The translations under genes and the position numbers were made by a program. Of a stretch of DNA of 5,611 nt, positions 1-5,045 are shown one piece after another. The stretch is taken from NCBI GenBank assembly GCA_012517485.1, contig JAAYUT010000398.1, forward strand, positions 1 through 5,611, read 5' to 3'. The notes beneath the pieces are model-generated. The model made no database searches. It was not told the origin of the DNA and was given only the letters and a program-made list of their open reading frames with translations. The DNA comes from Candidatus Atribacter fermentans (GTDB lineage: Bacteria; Atribacterota; Atribacteria; Atribacterales; Atribacteraceae). Numbering within the stretch: position 1 is the first letter of the stretch; the number at the start of each line of letters is the position of its first letter.

Positions 1-2
1 AC

Positions 3-101
3 GATGAGTTGTATGAAATCATCCAAAATCGACTCGAAGACTTTAACGAATTTCTTCAATATTTAAAGCTATTTTTAACTGTTAAGGAAGTGAGGTATTA
101 A
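3..101 (+). CDS. 3' end of an unrecognised gene (partial)
   Basis: From base 3 one frame reads without interruption to a TAA at 99-101, giving 32 residues that begin DELYEIIQNRL and end LTVKEVRY. The composition, rich in charged residues with a regular Leu/Ile/Phe spacing, is that of an amphipathic helical C-terminus of a real protein, and the other two + frames stop early. The start lies outside the window. I do not recognise the family. The next gene begins 115 bases later after AT-rich DNA, so an operon with it is possible but not shown. Confidence 0.55.
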   Translation, partial: DELYEIIQNRLEDFNEFLQYLKLFLTVKEVRY

Positions 102-216
102 AAAGATTTCAATACTGATGCCACATAGCGGTACAAAAAAAGAATAGGCTCCTTTTAATAATCTTTTTATCCTCATCACTAAATCAAGCCAGATTTACTC
201 CTTTGAAATTTCATAT

Positions 217-453
217 ATGAGAGAAGACCTTCTTAAAAGAATAGAAACCAATCCAAAGGTGATATTGGGAAAACCAGTCATTCGTGGAACCCGTTTGACT
301 GTAGAAATCATCTTAGAAAAATTATCTTCAGGAATGACTCCTGACAAAATACAAAAAGAATACCCTTTTATTGAAATAGATGATATTAGAGCAGCCCTGC
401 TTTATGCCTCTGAATTTCTCTCCCTTACTGGAGAATACACAGTCAATTCATAA
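217..453 (+). CDS. DUF433 family protein, antitoxin-like
   Basis: The 78-residue product matches the usual size and pattern of DUF433 (PF04255). Residues 12-33 form the signature NPKVILGKPVIRGTR followed by a hydrophobic helix. Then come a G-M-T-x-x-x-I turn (39-45), a YP pair (49-50) and a helix DDIRAALLYASEFL (55-68). Family knowledge: DUF433 proteins are small helix-turn-helix-like proteins that often act as antitoxins, as in the VapB45 type, with a DUF5615/PIN-like toxin encoded directly downstream. Here no such toxin follows on the same strand: the + frames after 453 are closed. The start is the only suitable ATG, but there is no Shine-Dalgarno sequence in front of it (the preceding bases are TTGAAATTTCATAT), so translation may be weak or leaderless. 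It is best read as an orphan antitoxin-like gene. The family assignment is firm; the role here is inference. Confidence 0.88.
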   Translation: MREDLLKRIETNPKVILGKPVIRGTRLTVEIILEKLSSGMTPDKIQKEYPFIEIDDIRAALLYASEFLSLTGEYTVNS

Positions 454-608
454 CTCAAATTCTTGGGGTCTATCACTTCTTGATTCTTGGGCTTTTGAAG
501 TAATTTAGGATTTGCCAAAGAGACAAATAAAAAATGACATTCCTTATCTAAATTTGTAATTGCAAAAAGGGTAGCGGTGTTAATAACCTCATTCGCCCTT
601 TCAACCAT
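402..608 (-). pseudogene. possible decayed PIN-domain toxin fragment
   Basis: A 68-residue frame runs leftward and converges on the DUF433 gene, overlapping its last 52 bases. Residues 6-50 (NEVINTATLFAI, then HFLFVSLANPKLL, then EVIDPKN) resemble the C-terminal end of a PIN-domain ribonuclease: a helix with an A-T-L pattern, a FVS strand, a K-LL helix and a final strand ending in a V-I-x-P turn. The Asp expected after the FVS strand in active PIN toxins is not in place (LAN instead of a typical SD). The N-terminal two thirds of a PIN domain are absent, because a stop lies a few codons upstream. The tail after PKN reads antisense through the DUF433 gene and is probably not biological. The resemblance is by eye only; the alternative is a chance ORF. 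Confidence 0.3.
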
Positions 609-711
609 TCTGAGGGGCGTCTATGCGACGTGAGAATCTCATATTTCCATCTTTTCCATTATACCGAATCCCCGAAATTCAAGAATCAAGACCTGACCCC
701 CACAGTGTAAG

Positions 712-800
712 AATCCCATCCTTTAGAATATTTATGAAGAATAAAATATCTAAAAAGATGAGATTCTCTCGGCTTCAGAAAGCGAAGCCTCAGGATGACG
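712..800. repeat. stem-loop intergenic repeat, copy 1
   Basis: The stretch starts GAATCCCATCC, passes an AT-rich middle and then AAAAAGATGAGATT. It ends with a hairpin (GGCTTC at 771-776 pairing with GAAGCC at 784-789, loop of 7) followed by AGGATGACG. The order CATC...AAAAAGATGA, stem-loop, ATGACG recurs at 3771-3866 with a different stem sequence. That pattern, with conserved flanks and compensatory stem changes, is typical of dispersed palindromic intergenic elements. Confidence 0.45.
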
Positions 801-813
801 ACATTTTGATATC

Positions 814-895
814 TTTTATAGGAGCTTGATTTATCAAACCCGTGAATTTTCAAGATAAAAACATAATGAGTTCTTTTAAAAGAGAGGAATAAGTA
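814..895 (+). repeat. 83-bp dispersed repeat, copy A
   Basis: These 82 bases match 5046-5128 in the same orientation with about eight mismatches and one single-base indel (counted by eye). The core TGAATTTTCAAGATAAAAAC is identical in both copies. It is not part of any gene and encodes nothing convincing. In this copy it is preceded by the stem-loop repeat at 712-800. It ends 28 bases before the stop codon of the restriction endonuclease gene. Confidence 0.8.
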
Positions 896-923
896 TAATA
901 GACACCAAGGATTCTGACCTCTA

Positions 924-1730
924 TTAAATTACTTTCTGAACTGAAGAATATAACTTGGGCCAATATCCTTGTCGTAAACGAAATTTAGTACCGTGATTAT
1001 GCCCTGTCCTGGCATCAAAATCTACTAATATATGGCCATTTTCGATACATTCCAAAAAATTATCAAAAGAAAACCCCGATAAAATATATAGACTTTCATA
1101 TTTAAAGTATTCATGTTTATTTTCAATCTTTGTATCAGCTATTATATAAAAACAGTTTTTGATTTTATCACCAATGGCATATTCAAGATCATCAAAACCC
1201 CAATATGGCTCAGGATTTATTGGTCCTAATCCAACCCTCTCTTTAACAGAAAATAACCATTTCAAAATATCTTGGTTGGTTTGGTCTACCTTGGATGGAT
1301 CAAAAATAAACTTGACTTTCGCAGCTTCTCTATCAACAATAATTTTAAAGCCGCGGTTAGTAAAAGCAGAAGCACTAGTAGTCGAACGAAAACTCATTTC
1401 TGTTATAGGGTACTTTTTCCCAGCTTGTTTGTGAGGCCATCCATAGAATGGTAATAGTAAGTTTAAAACAATTCTTGCCCCGGTTGGTGATGGCTCAATG
1501 TGCTTTAAGGTTATAAGAGATGAGGAATGTTTCCTTTGCCCTTTCAACTCCCAATCTCTTGCATTTGGTAGGGGTAGATTGTTTTCTTCAATTCCAAGTA
1601 ATTTCTCAAGCGTATTTCCAACCGCACCATCATTACGACCATCAATTGTCTTTTTTGTACTTTTATGCCATCCTACCATACATATTTTTTTTATTTCTTC
1701 AATGAGACTTTCTTTTGTGAATAATTTCAT
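924..1730 (-). CDS. MvaI/BcnI family Type II restriction endonuclease
   Basis: The 268-residue product carries the hallmarks of the MvaI_BcnI family (PF15515): GNTLEKLLGI (38-47), a catalytic-type strand DWELKGQR (59-66), SLITLKH (71-77), YPITEMSFRST (107-117), TNRGF (124-128) and the C-terminal DARTGHNHGTKFR block (239-251). Candidate metal and catalytic residues are Glu42, Asp59, Glu61 and Lys63; the E-x-K part is clear, the exact partner acid is inferred. Family knowledge: these are monomeric nucleases cutting CC^WGG (MvaI) or CC^SGG (BcnI). The exact site of this enzyme cannot be read from sequence. The length is normal and the gene looks intact. I chose the ATG at 1728-1730 because it overlaps the stop of the upstream methylase as ATGA and has GGAGG 11 bases before it. 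A TTG six codons further upstream is the alternative start. Translational coupling to the methylase is likely. Confidence 0.92.
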   Translation of the reverse strand: MKLFTKESLIEEIKKICMVGWHKSTKKTIDGRNDGAVGNTLEKLLGIEENNLPLPNARDWELKGQRKHSSSLITLKHIEPSPTGARIVLNLLLPFYGWPHKQAGKKYPITEMSFRSTTSASAFTNRGFKIIVDREAAKVKFIFDPSKVDQTNQDILKWLFSVKERVGLGPINPEPYWGFDDLEYAIGDKIKNCFYIIADTKIENKHEYFKYESLYILSGFSFDNFLECIENGHILVDFDARTGHNHGTKFRLRQGYWPKLYSSVQKVI

Positions 1731-2641
1731 TTTTCTGGAGGCCTCCAAAAATCAAGTAAATATTCAAACGTTACTCCCATTGTAATGTAATTGCTTGGCC
1801 AACCAAAAATTCCTATTTGATTAACAATATTCGTTCTATCCCAAATGATAATATTTCTCAACTCATAACCTCGTTTTCGTAGTTCTTCAATAAGAGAAAC
1901 ATGAATGGTTATTCTTTTGTTTTCCCACCACATGTCGGGTACATTGATCACACAATGTCCCTTAGGCTTAAGAAGAGGCAAGAGGGATTCAAAGATATCT
2001 CCCATTTCAACTGTATATTTTTCAATAGAAAGCGTTCCAAGGTCACGTGGATCTTGAGAATATTGCTCAATTTTTCCAAGTTGATCGTTATCTCTGAATC
2101 TTCTGGACTTGTTTTTTCTGACTCTGTTTAACAAGTTGGCATACGGTGGTGATGTCCAAATTAAGCTAACCATATTAGGTTTTAGATAATTGGATATATT
2201 TCTAGCATCATCTTGGATGGCAACTTGTCGTGATTTATTAAATAAATTTGCTTGTTCACAAAGTCTTTTTTCACATAGATCAATATAGTGTGGCTGCAAA
2301 TCAAATCCAACCGCATTACGATCAAGATCGGTTGCTGCTACAAGGGTCGTTCCGCTCCCAACAAACGGATCAAGGACTAATTCACCTTGATGTGTGAATA
2401 ATTCAATAATCCTTTTACATAAAGATATTGGGAAGGTAGCTGGATGTTTTTTCTTATCACGAACATCCCTTGATTCATAATAAAACTGCCAAACGCCTAG
2501 TTGACTTTTTAACCATTCTTTTGGGGTCATGCAATTGATGTGAGTTTTTGCACAATTACATGTCCTAATATAACCAATAGAGAGAGTTGTGTTATATTCT
2601 GGTGAATTCTCTCTTATGATATGTGACGTGAATTGTTCCAT
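1727..2641 (-). CDS. DNA amino-methyltransferase, probable N4-cytosine, cognate to the MvaI/BcnI-type nuclease
   Basis: The 304-residue enzyme should transfer a methyl group from S-adenosylmethionine to a base in the recognition site and so protect host DNA from the nuclease encoded just downstream. Visible motifs in order are: HPATFP (66-71, motif X region), ELVLDPFVGSGTT (87-99, motif I, cofactor binding), GFDLQPHYIDLCEKRL (112-127, II), QDDARN (143-148, III), catalytic TSPPY (163-167, IV), HCVINVPD (229-236, VI), NIIIWDR (263-269, VII) and FEYLLDFWR (292-300, VIII). A Ser/Thr-Pro-Pro-Tyr motif is typical of N4-cytosine methylases, while N6-adenine enzymes usually have (D/N)PPY. M.MvaI and M.BcnI are also N4 enzymes, which fits the partner. 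The order X-I-IV differs from the common beta class (IV first). Residues 168-200, rich in Arg, Lys and Asp, may contribute to target recognition. The ATG at 2641 has a weak AAGG ten bases upstream; Met38 is a later possible start without a ribosome site. Confidence 0.92.
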   Translation of the reverse strand: MEQFTSHIIRENSPEYNTTLSIGYIRTCNCAKTHINCMTPKEWLKSQLGVWQFYYESRDVRDKKKHPATFPISLCKRIIELFTHQGELVLDPFVGSGTTLVAATDLDRNAVGFDLQPHYIDLCEKRLCEQANLFNKSRQVAIQDDARNISNYLKPNMVSLIWTSPPYANLLNRVRKNKSRRFRDNDQLGKIEQYSQDPRDLGTLSIEKYTVEMGDIFESLLPLLKPKGHCVINVPDMWWENKRITIHVSLIEELRKRGYELRNIIIWDRTNIVNQIGIFGWPSNYITMGVTFEYLLDFWRPPEK

Positions 2642-2678
2642 AAATTATTTACCTTTTCTTTTGCTTTTTACAATATTT

Positions 2679-2707
2679 ATAATATCAATTATTGTTTATT
2701 GATTCAA
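2679..2707 (-). promoter_or_regulatory. candidate promoter of the restriction-modification operon
   Basis: Reading the - strand, TTGAAT (2707-2702) is separated by exactly 17 bases from TATTAT (2684-2679). This is a good sigma-70-type match, about 38 bases before the methylase ATG. It would drive the methylase first and then the nuclease on one transcript. The surroundings are extremely AT-rich, which raises the chance of a random match. Confidence 0.4.
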
Positions 2708-2730
2708 ATTATTACGGCAAATTGGCTTCT

Positions 2731-2769
2731 GTTTAATTGTTTTTGCTAAGTTTATTATAAACAATTAAC
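2731..2769. promoter_or_regulatory. AT-rich inverted repeat upstream of the methylase
   Basis: TTAATTGTTT (2733-2742) and AAACAATTAA (2759-2768) form a perfect 10-bp inverted repeat around a 16-base centre. It extends by one more G-C pair if a single T is bulged. A second, overlapping dyad is GTTTAT-T-ATAAAC (2750-2762). It sits some 25 bases upstream of the candidate methylase -35 box, between divergent coding regions. It could be an operator, a transcription-stopping hairpin or a scar of DNA rearrangement; no controller protein gene is visible. Confidence 0.4.
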
Positions 2770-2834
2770 AAAGAATACATAGCAAGACATTTATCTAGAT
2801 ATATAAATTATTATGTTTTCTTAAAAATTCTTCC

Positions 2835-3008
2835 TACCATGACAAAGAACGGGTCTATGGAACTCCTGAGTACCTCTTTCGGAATGATTCCCAAGTCGAT
2901 AAATGGCTGAATGAGAAAACCCAGCAAAAGTTCAAAAGCAGAGATGAGGTCTGGAAAGAATACCTGGCTCAAAATCCCACCCTCAGTAGCAACTGGTTAG
3001 GAGTCTAA
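2835..3008 (+). pseudogene. 5'-truncated remnant of the gene preceding the helicase loader
   Basis: From a stop at 2796-2798 the frame is open to TAA at 3006-3008. The part from 2835, beginning YHDKERVYGTPEYLF and ending NPTLSSNWLGV, has the composition of real protein, while the codons before it (2799-2834) translate to AT-rich nonsense. No ATG, GTG or TTG occurs in frame, so this cannot be expressed as it stands. Base composition changes sharply near 2830. The remnant contains the AGGAG ribosome site (2999-3003) of the next gene, from which it is separated by only 3 bases, so the two were once an operon. In phage-like and plasmid-like replication modules the gene before a DnaC-like loader is often a DnaD-like or other initiator protein. 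That identity is inference; I do not recognise the fragment. Confidence 0.6.
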
Positions 3009-3011
3009 CCC

Positions 3012-3731
3012 ATGTTTTGCCGAAAAGCTGCTCATCTCAATAGCCACTGCCAAGACTATGGGAGCTGTCCTGATTACTCATCTTGTGAAGACTATGGAAT
3101 CTGTATCCATGAAGAAGAAACCCGCTGGATTCTCACCATGAAACGAGCTGGGATTGAGAAACGCTACTGGAAAATCGAGTTTGAAACCCTGGTTGAGTCA
3201 ATCCAACAAACCGAAGCCTATCGCAAGGCTATTTCGTATGTTCAGCAATTGTCAAAAATGTTTCATCATGGCTATGGGTTCGGTCTCTTCGGAGGAAATG
3301 GGGTGGGAAAGACGTCACTCCTGTGTTGTATCCTCAAAGCAGTCCTCCGAAAGGGGTATTCTGCCCTTCTCATCGAAGCTCCAGAAGTTCCACTCATTCT
3401 AAACCGATGGAAGACAAAAAAAGCCGAGGATGACCAAGGTGATTCCCTTGAAGAGCGCCTATTTCAAGATGATTTTCTCCTCCTTGATGACTTAGGAGCA
3501 GAAAGCAGTGTTGAATACACCATGGCCTGCATCCAACAGGTGGTGTTGAAGCGGGTGAACGAAATGAAACCCATTCTATTCACCTCTGACTTAACTCCTG
3601 ACGAGATGGCTCGCCGTTGGATGCAGGCTGGGTATAACCGAGTCTATGACCGCCTCCGGACTGGTTCCTTTATTTCCTACTTAGAAGGGGAGAACTTGAG
3701 AGAAAGAAAGGCGTGTTTTCTTCTGAAATAG
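3012..3731 (+). CDS. DnaC/IstB-like AAA+ ATPase, probable replicative helicase loader
   Basis: The 239-residue protein has a Walker A motif GGNGVGKT (94-101), a Walker B LLLDDLG (156-162), a sensor-1-like FTSDLT (190-195) and an Arg-finger-like NRVYDRLRT (209-217). This is the domain order of DnaC, DnaI and IstB, proteins that use ATP to load the replicative helicase on DNA or to assist a transposase. There is no IstA-type transposase nearby, so a helicase loader of a mobile or chromosomal replication module is favoured over IstB. The N-terminus is Cys-rich (Cys3, 13, 19, 25, 31). Cys13-31 form a regular hexad repeat, perhaps a metal-binding element comparable in place to the zinc-binding N-domain of DnaI. 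The start is well supported: AGGAG lies 8 bases before the ATG. The gene is intact, richer in GC than the restriction genes, and follows a truncated gene, so its original promoter may be lost. Confidence 0.85.
   Translation: MFCRKAAHLNSHCQDYGSCPDYSSCEDYGICIHEEETRWILTMKRAGIEKRYWKIEFETLVESIQQTEAYRKAISYVQQLSKMFHHGYGFGLFGGNGVGKTSLLCCILKAVLRKGYSALLIEAPEVPLILNRWKTKKAEDDQGDSLEERLFQDDFLLLDDLGAESSVEYTMACIQQVVLKRVNEMKPILFTSDLTPDEMARRWMQAGYNRVYDRLRTGSFISYLEGENLRERKACFLLK
3048..3101 (+). repeat. three 18-bp in-frame repeats encoding C-x-D-Y-x-x
   Basis: Three consecutive 18-base units encode CQDYGS, CPDYSS and CEDYGI, and a fourth Cys follows directly. Units one and three are more alike (both carry GACTATGG) than either is to unit two. 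This suggests local duplication followed by divergence under a protein-level constraint on Cys, Asp and Tyr. Confidence 0.7.
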
Positions 3732-3770
3732 CCAAGTCCTAATGATTACTTTTAGAGAGCATAATGACGG

Positions 3771-3866
3771 GAGAATCCATCTTTTTCGATTCCACAGTTC
3801 TACGAATAATAAAAAGATGACTCAAGAGATTGCCACGACCTCAAAAAACGAGGTCTCGCAATGACG
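3771..3866. repeat. stem-loop intergenic repeat, copy 2
   Basis: CATCTTTTT (3777-3785) and AAAAAGATG (3811-3819) form a perfect 9-bp inverted repeat. It is followed by GAGATTGCCAC, a hairpin GACCTC/GAGGTC (3837-3842 with 3850-3855, loop of 7) and TCGCAATGACG. The flanks GAATCC, AAAAAGATGA and ATGACG match the element at 712-800, while the hairpin stem differs. The motif GAGATTGCCAC, stem, TCGCAATGACG is a familiar type of dispersed bacterial intergenic repeat. Confidence 0.55.
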
Positions 3867-3904
3867 GATTGGGTTGATGAGATCCTCACGCCCTTAAATA
3901 CTGA

Positions 3905-3970
3905 GTGGGAGAGGGGGAGAAAAGGCTGAGGGGGCGAGGAGGAGTATTGGCGAAAGACGCCGAGGGGAAG
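3905..3970 (+). other. G/A-rich, strand-asymmetric tract
   Basis: The + strand has G runs at 3907-3909, 3913-3917, 3930-3934 and 3964-3967 in an almost pyrimidine-free setting. This could form a loose G-quadruplex or a triplex-prone duplex. It contrasts with the AT-rich DNA around it and shows no coding pattern on either strand. Confidence 0.4.
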
Positions 3971-4084
3971 AAAAAGAATCAAAAAAGTGAAAATTATTTC
4001 TTTTTGACGAAGGCGAAATAATAGCTTAAGTGACAAGTACTAAATAATTTAAAAATTATTACTTTTTCCATAATGGTATTCGAT

Positions 4085-4114
4085 TTGAGAAAATGATTGA
4101 CAAATTAGTATAAT
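4085..4114 (+). promoter_or_regulatory. candidate promoter of the cupredoxin gene
   Basis: TTGAGA (4085-4090), an 18-base spacer and a perfect TATAAT (4109-4114) form a strong sigma-70-type promoter. Transcription would begin near 4121, leaving an untranslated leader of about 200 bases before the ATG at 4322. A TTGACA at 4097-4102 is too close to this -10 box to serve as its -35. Confidence 0.55.
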
Positions 4115-4117
4115 TTG
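4101..4117. promoter_or_regulatory. operator-like dyad over the -10 box
   Basis: CAAATTA-GTA-TAATTTG is a perfect 7-bp inverted repeat with a 3-base centre that covers the TATAAT of the candidate promoter. A repressor bound here would block polymerase. No regulator gene lies in the window, and AT-rich dyads can arise by chance. Confidence 0.4.
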
Positions 4118-4321
4118 ATTAACAGGATCATAAAATTTGATTAGAATAATTATACCGTGATTTCGAGCGAGTAATTTACAAGGACATTTAAATGAAAAAA
4201 CATCAATTAACTTAAAAAGTCGAGATATTTTATAAAATGATGAAGTTAAATAATTCTTATGGCGATTATCACCAGATAAATATTTAAAAAAAAATTTAAG
4301 ATGAATGGAAGAGGGTATAAA

Positions 4322-4711
4322 ATGGATAGCTCAAAAAATGTTAAGAAATATATTTTTTTTACTCTGATAATTTTTTTAGTCAGTTTGTTTCTATTACCAA
4401 GCTGTTCTCAACACTCTATTTCTCCAACTCCTTATGGGGAGAACACAGTATTAATGAAAAACAATGCCTTTTCTCCCAAGACGATAGTTGTTTCACCAGG
4501 GACAGAAATTACCTGGGTGAATCTGGATCCGATCGCTCACTCGGTTACATGTCTTATGACGAGTGGGATGAGTGGAGTATTTTTTGATAGTGGCAGTATA
4601 GAACCGGGATTTACTTATAAAAAAACTTTTAATACAATTGGCCAATTTAATTATTATTGTAAATATCATTCGCTGATAGATGAGATGACAGGGACCATTA
4701 TTGTCCAATAA
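4322..4711 (+). CDS. lipoprotein cupredoxin (plastocyanin-like blue copper protein)
   Basis: The 129-residue product starts with Lys-rich residues and one hydrophobic segment (about 11-25), then a lipobox LPSC (25-28). Cys28 should therefore be lipid-modified and the protein anchored outside the cytoplasmic membrane. The remaining ~100 residues form one cupredoxin domain: NAFSPKTIVVSPGTEITWVN (48-67) is the typical early strand pair, and the Cu ligands are inferred as His73 (AHSV), Cys113, His116 and Met122 in YYCKYHSLIDEMTGTIIV. Such proteins carry single electrons in respiratory chains or handle copper. The Cys-x2-His-x5-Met loop is one residue longer than in plastocyanin (x2, x4). I chose the ATG at 4322 because GAGGG lies 6 bases upstream; an ATG 21 bases earlier lacks a ribosome site and would add seven residues. 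The gene is single, with its own promoter and terminator. Confidence 0.88.
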   Translation: MDSSKNVKKYIFFTLIIFLVSLFLLPSCSQHSISPTPYGENTVLMKNNAFSPKTIVVSPGTEITWVNLDPIAHSVTCLMTSGMSGVFFDSGSIEPGFTYKKTFNTIGQFNYYCKYHSLIDEMTGTIIVQ

Positions 4712-4812
4712 TCTAATATTAAAAACACCTGTTCCGTATCTGAAAAAATTTAGTTTAAAGAAAACCTTTTTTAGTTAGGACTGGGACGACAAAGTTACTC
4801 AACCATTTCTTT

Positions 4813-4888
4813 CTACCCTGAAAATACCATTAAATAAATTCTCTCATTGAGTGTGTTTTCAGGGTGGGGTGCCTTTTTCATTTTTTTA
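4813..4888 (+). terminator. terminator-like hairpin after the cupredoxin gene
   Basis: ACCCTGAAAA (4815-4824) pairs perfectly with TTTTCAGGGT (4856-4865). The stem can be lengthened by a G-T and a C-G pair, and the loop is about 31 bases. T-runs follow at 4874-4878 and 4882-4888. The loop is long for a classic intrinsic terminator, so it may instead be a structured 3' end or another repeat unit, but its place 100 bases after the stop codon fits termination. Confidence 0.5.
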
Positions 4889-4971
4889 AACATTTTCAAT
4901 CATTCCGGTATTTTCAGGATTGACCCCTCATACTACATTCGCATCACCAGTTGAGGATGAAAATTCAAACT

Positions 4972-4991
4972 CGACATGCCATGGCATGTCG
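4972..4991. repeat. perfect 20-bp palindrome, unit 1
   Basis: CGACATGCCATGGCATGTCG is a perfect self-complementary sequence, followed by CTACATT. It stands 18 bases before a second palindrome of different sequence. Paired short palindromes of this style are found as high-copy dispersed intergenic elements in many bacterial genomes. Confidence 0.7.
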
Positions 4992-5009
4992 CTACATTAA
5001 ACGAAGAAC

Positions 5010-5029
5010 GGGCACAATACATTGTGCCC
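5010..5029. repeat. palindrome, unit 2
   Basis: GGGCACAAT-AC-ATTGTGCCC is a 9-bp perfect inverted repeat with a 2-base centre. It follows unit 1 after 18 bases and is followed by a T-run (CCTCCATTTTTT). On the + strand it could also act as a terminator, but the loop of two bases and its position next to another palindrome favour a repeat element. Confidence 0.65.
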
Positions 5030-5045
5030 CTCCATTTTTTAATTA

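Larger units (their letters stand above)
454..923. other. intergenic region with repeats and a possible gene remnant
   Basis: No intact gene is supported in these 470 bases. They hold the possible PIN fragment on the - strand (to 608), a small CGTC/GACG stem (618-630), a stem-loop repeat (712-800) and one copy of the 83-bp dispersed repeat (814-895). A 68-codon + frame starting at 623 runs through the repeats, has low-complexity composition and is rejected as a gene. The restriction endonuclease gene ends at 924 on the - strand, and no classic hairpin with a T-run terminates it here. Confidence 0.6.
3732..4321. other. 590-base non-coding region with stem-loops, a purine-rich tract and the cupredoxin promoter
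   Basis: No gene is supported here. A 78-codon - frame at 3800-4036 runs through repeats and is rejected. In order the stretch holds a stem-loop repeat (3771-3866), a G/A-rich tract (3905-3970) with a small GGCG/CGCC stem (3949-3961), and two AT-rich inverted repeats: ATTATTTC/GAAATAAT at 3993-4000 and 4015-4022, and AATAATTT/AAATTATT at 4043-4060. The cupredoxin promoter (4085-4114) and a leader of about 200 bases follow. The leader contains two tiny ORFs (MKKHQLT at 4192, and one of 15 codons near 4240) with no good ribosome site. Confidence 0.6.

Noticed and set aside
128..190. Possible third, inverted and degraded copy of the 83-bp repeat
   Set aside because: On the - strand only short blocks (GGCTTGATTTA, GATAAAAA, TTAAAAGGAG) resemble the repeat, with large gaps between them; too weak to call.
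623..829. 68-codon + strand ORF
   Set aside because: It runs through the stem-loop repeat and into the 83-bp repeat, has no ribosome site and no protein-like pattern.
3012..3731. IstB transposition protein of an IS21-type element
   Set aside because: No IstA transposase or terminal inverted repeats are present; the preceding fragment does not look like IstA, and the Cys-rich N-terminus fits a helicase loader better.
3800..4036. 78-codon - strand ORF
   Set aside because: It covers a repeat and the G/A-rich tract; the translation is rich in Ser, Pro, Leu and Phe as expected from purine/pyrimidine bias.
4192..4287. Tiny ORFs in the cupredoxin leader as regulatory leader peptides
   Set aside because: They are 7 and 15 codons long without good ribosome sites or a telling amino acid run; most likely chance.
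4493..4708. 71-codon - strand ORF
   Set aside because: It is antisense to the cupredoxin gene, whose frame has clear domain features.
924..4711. Avoidance of MvaI or BcnI sites as a clue to specificity
   Set aside because: By eye CCWGG occurs at about 1008, 2963, 3188, 4496 and 4512 and CCSGG at about 1479 and 4604. This is roughly what chance predicts, so neither site is clearly avoided in this small window.
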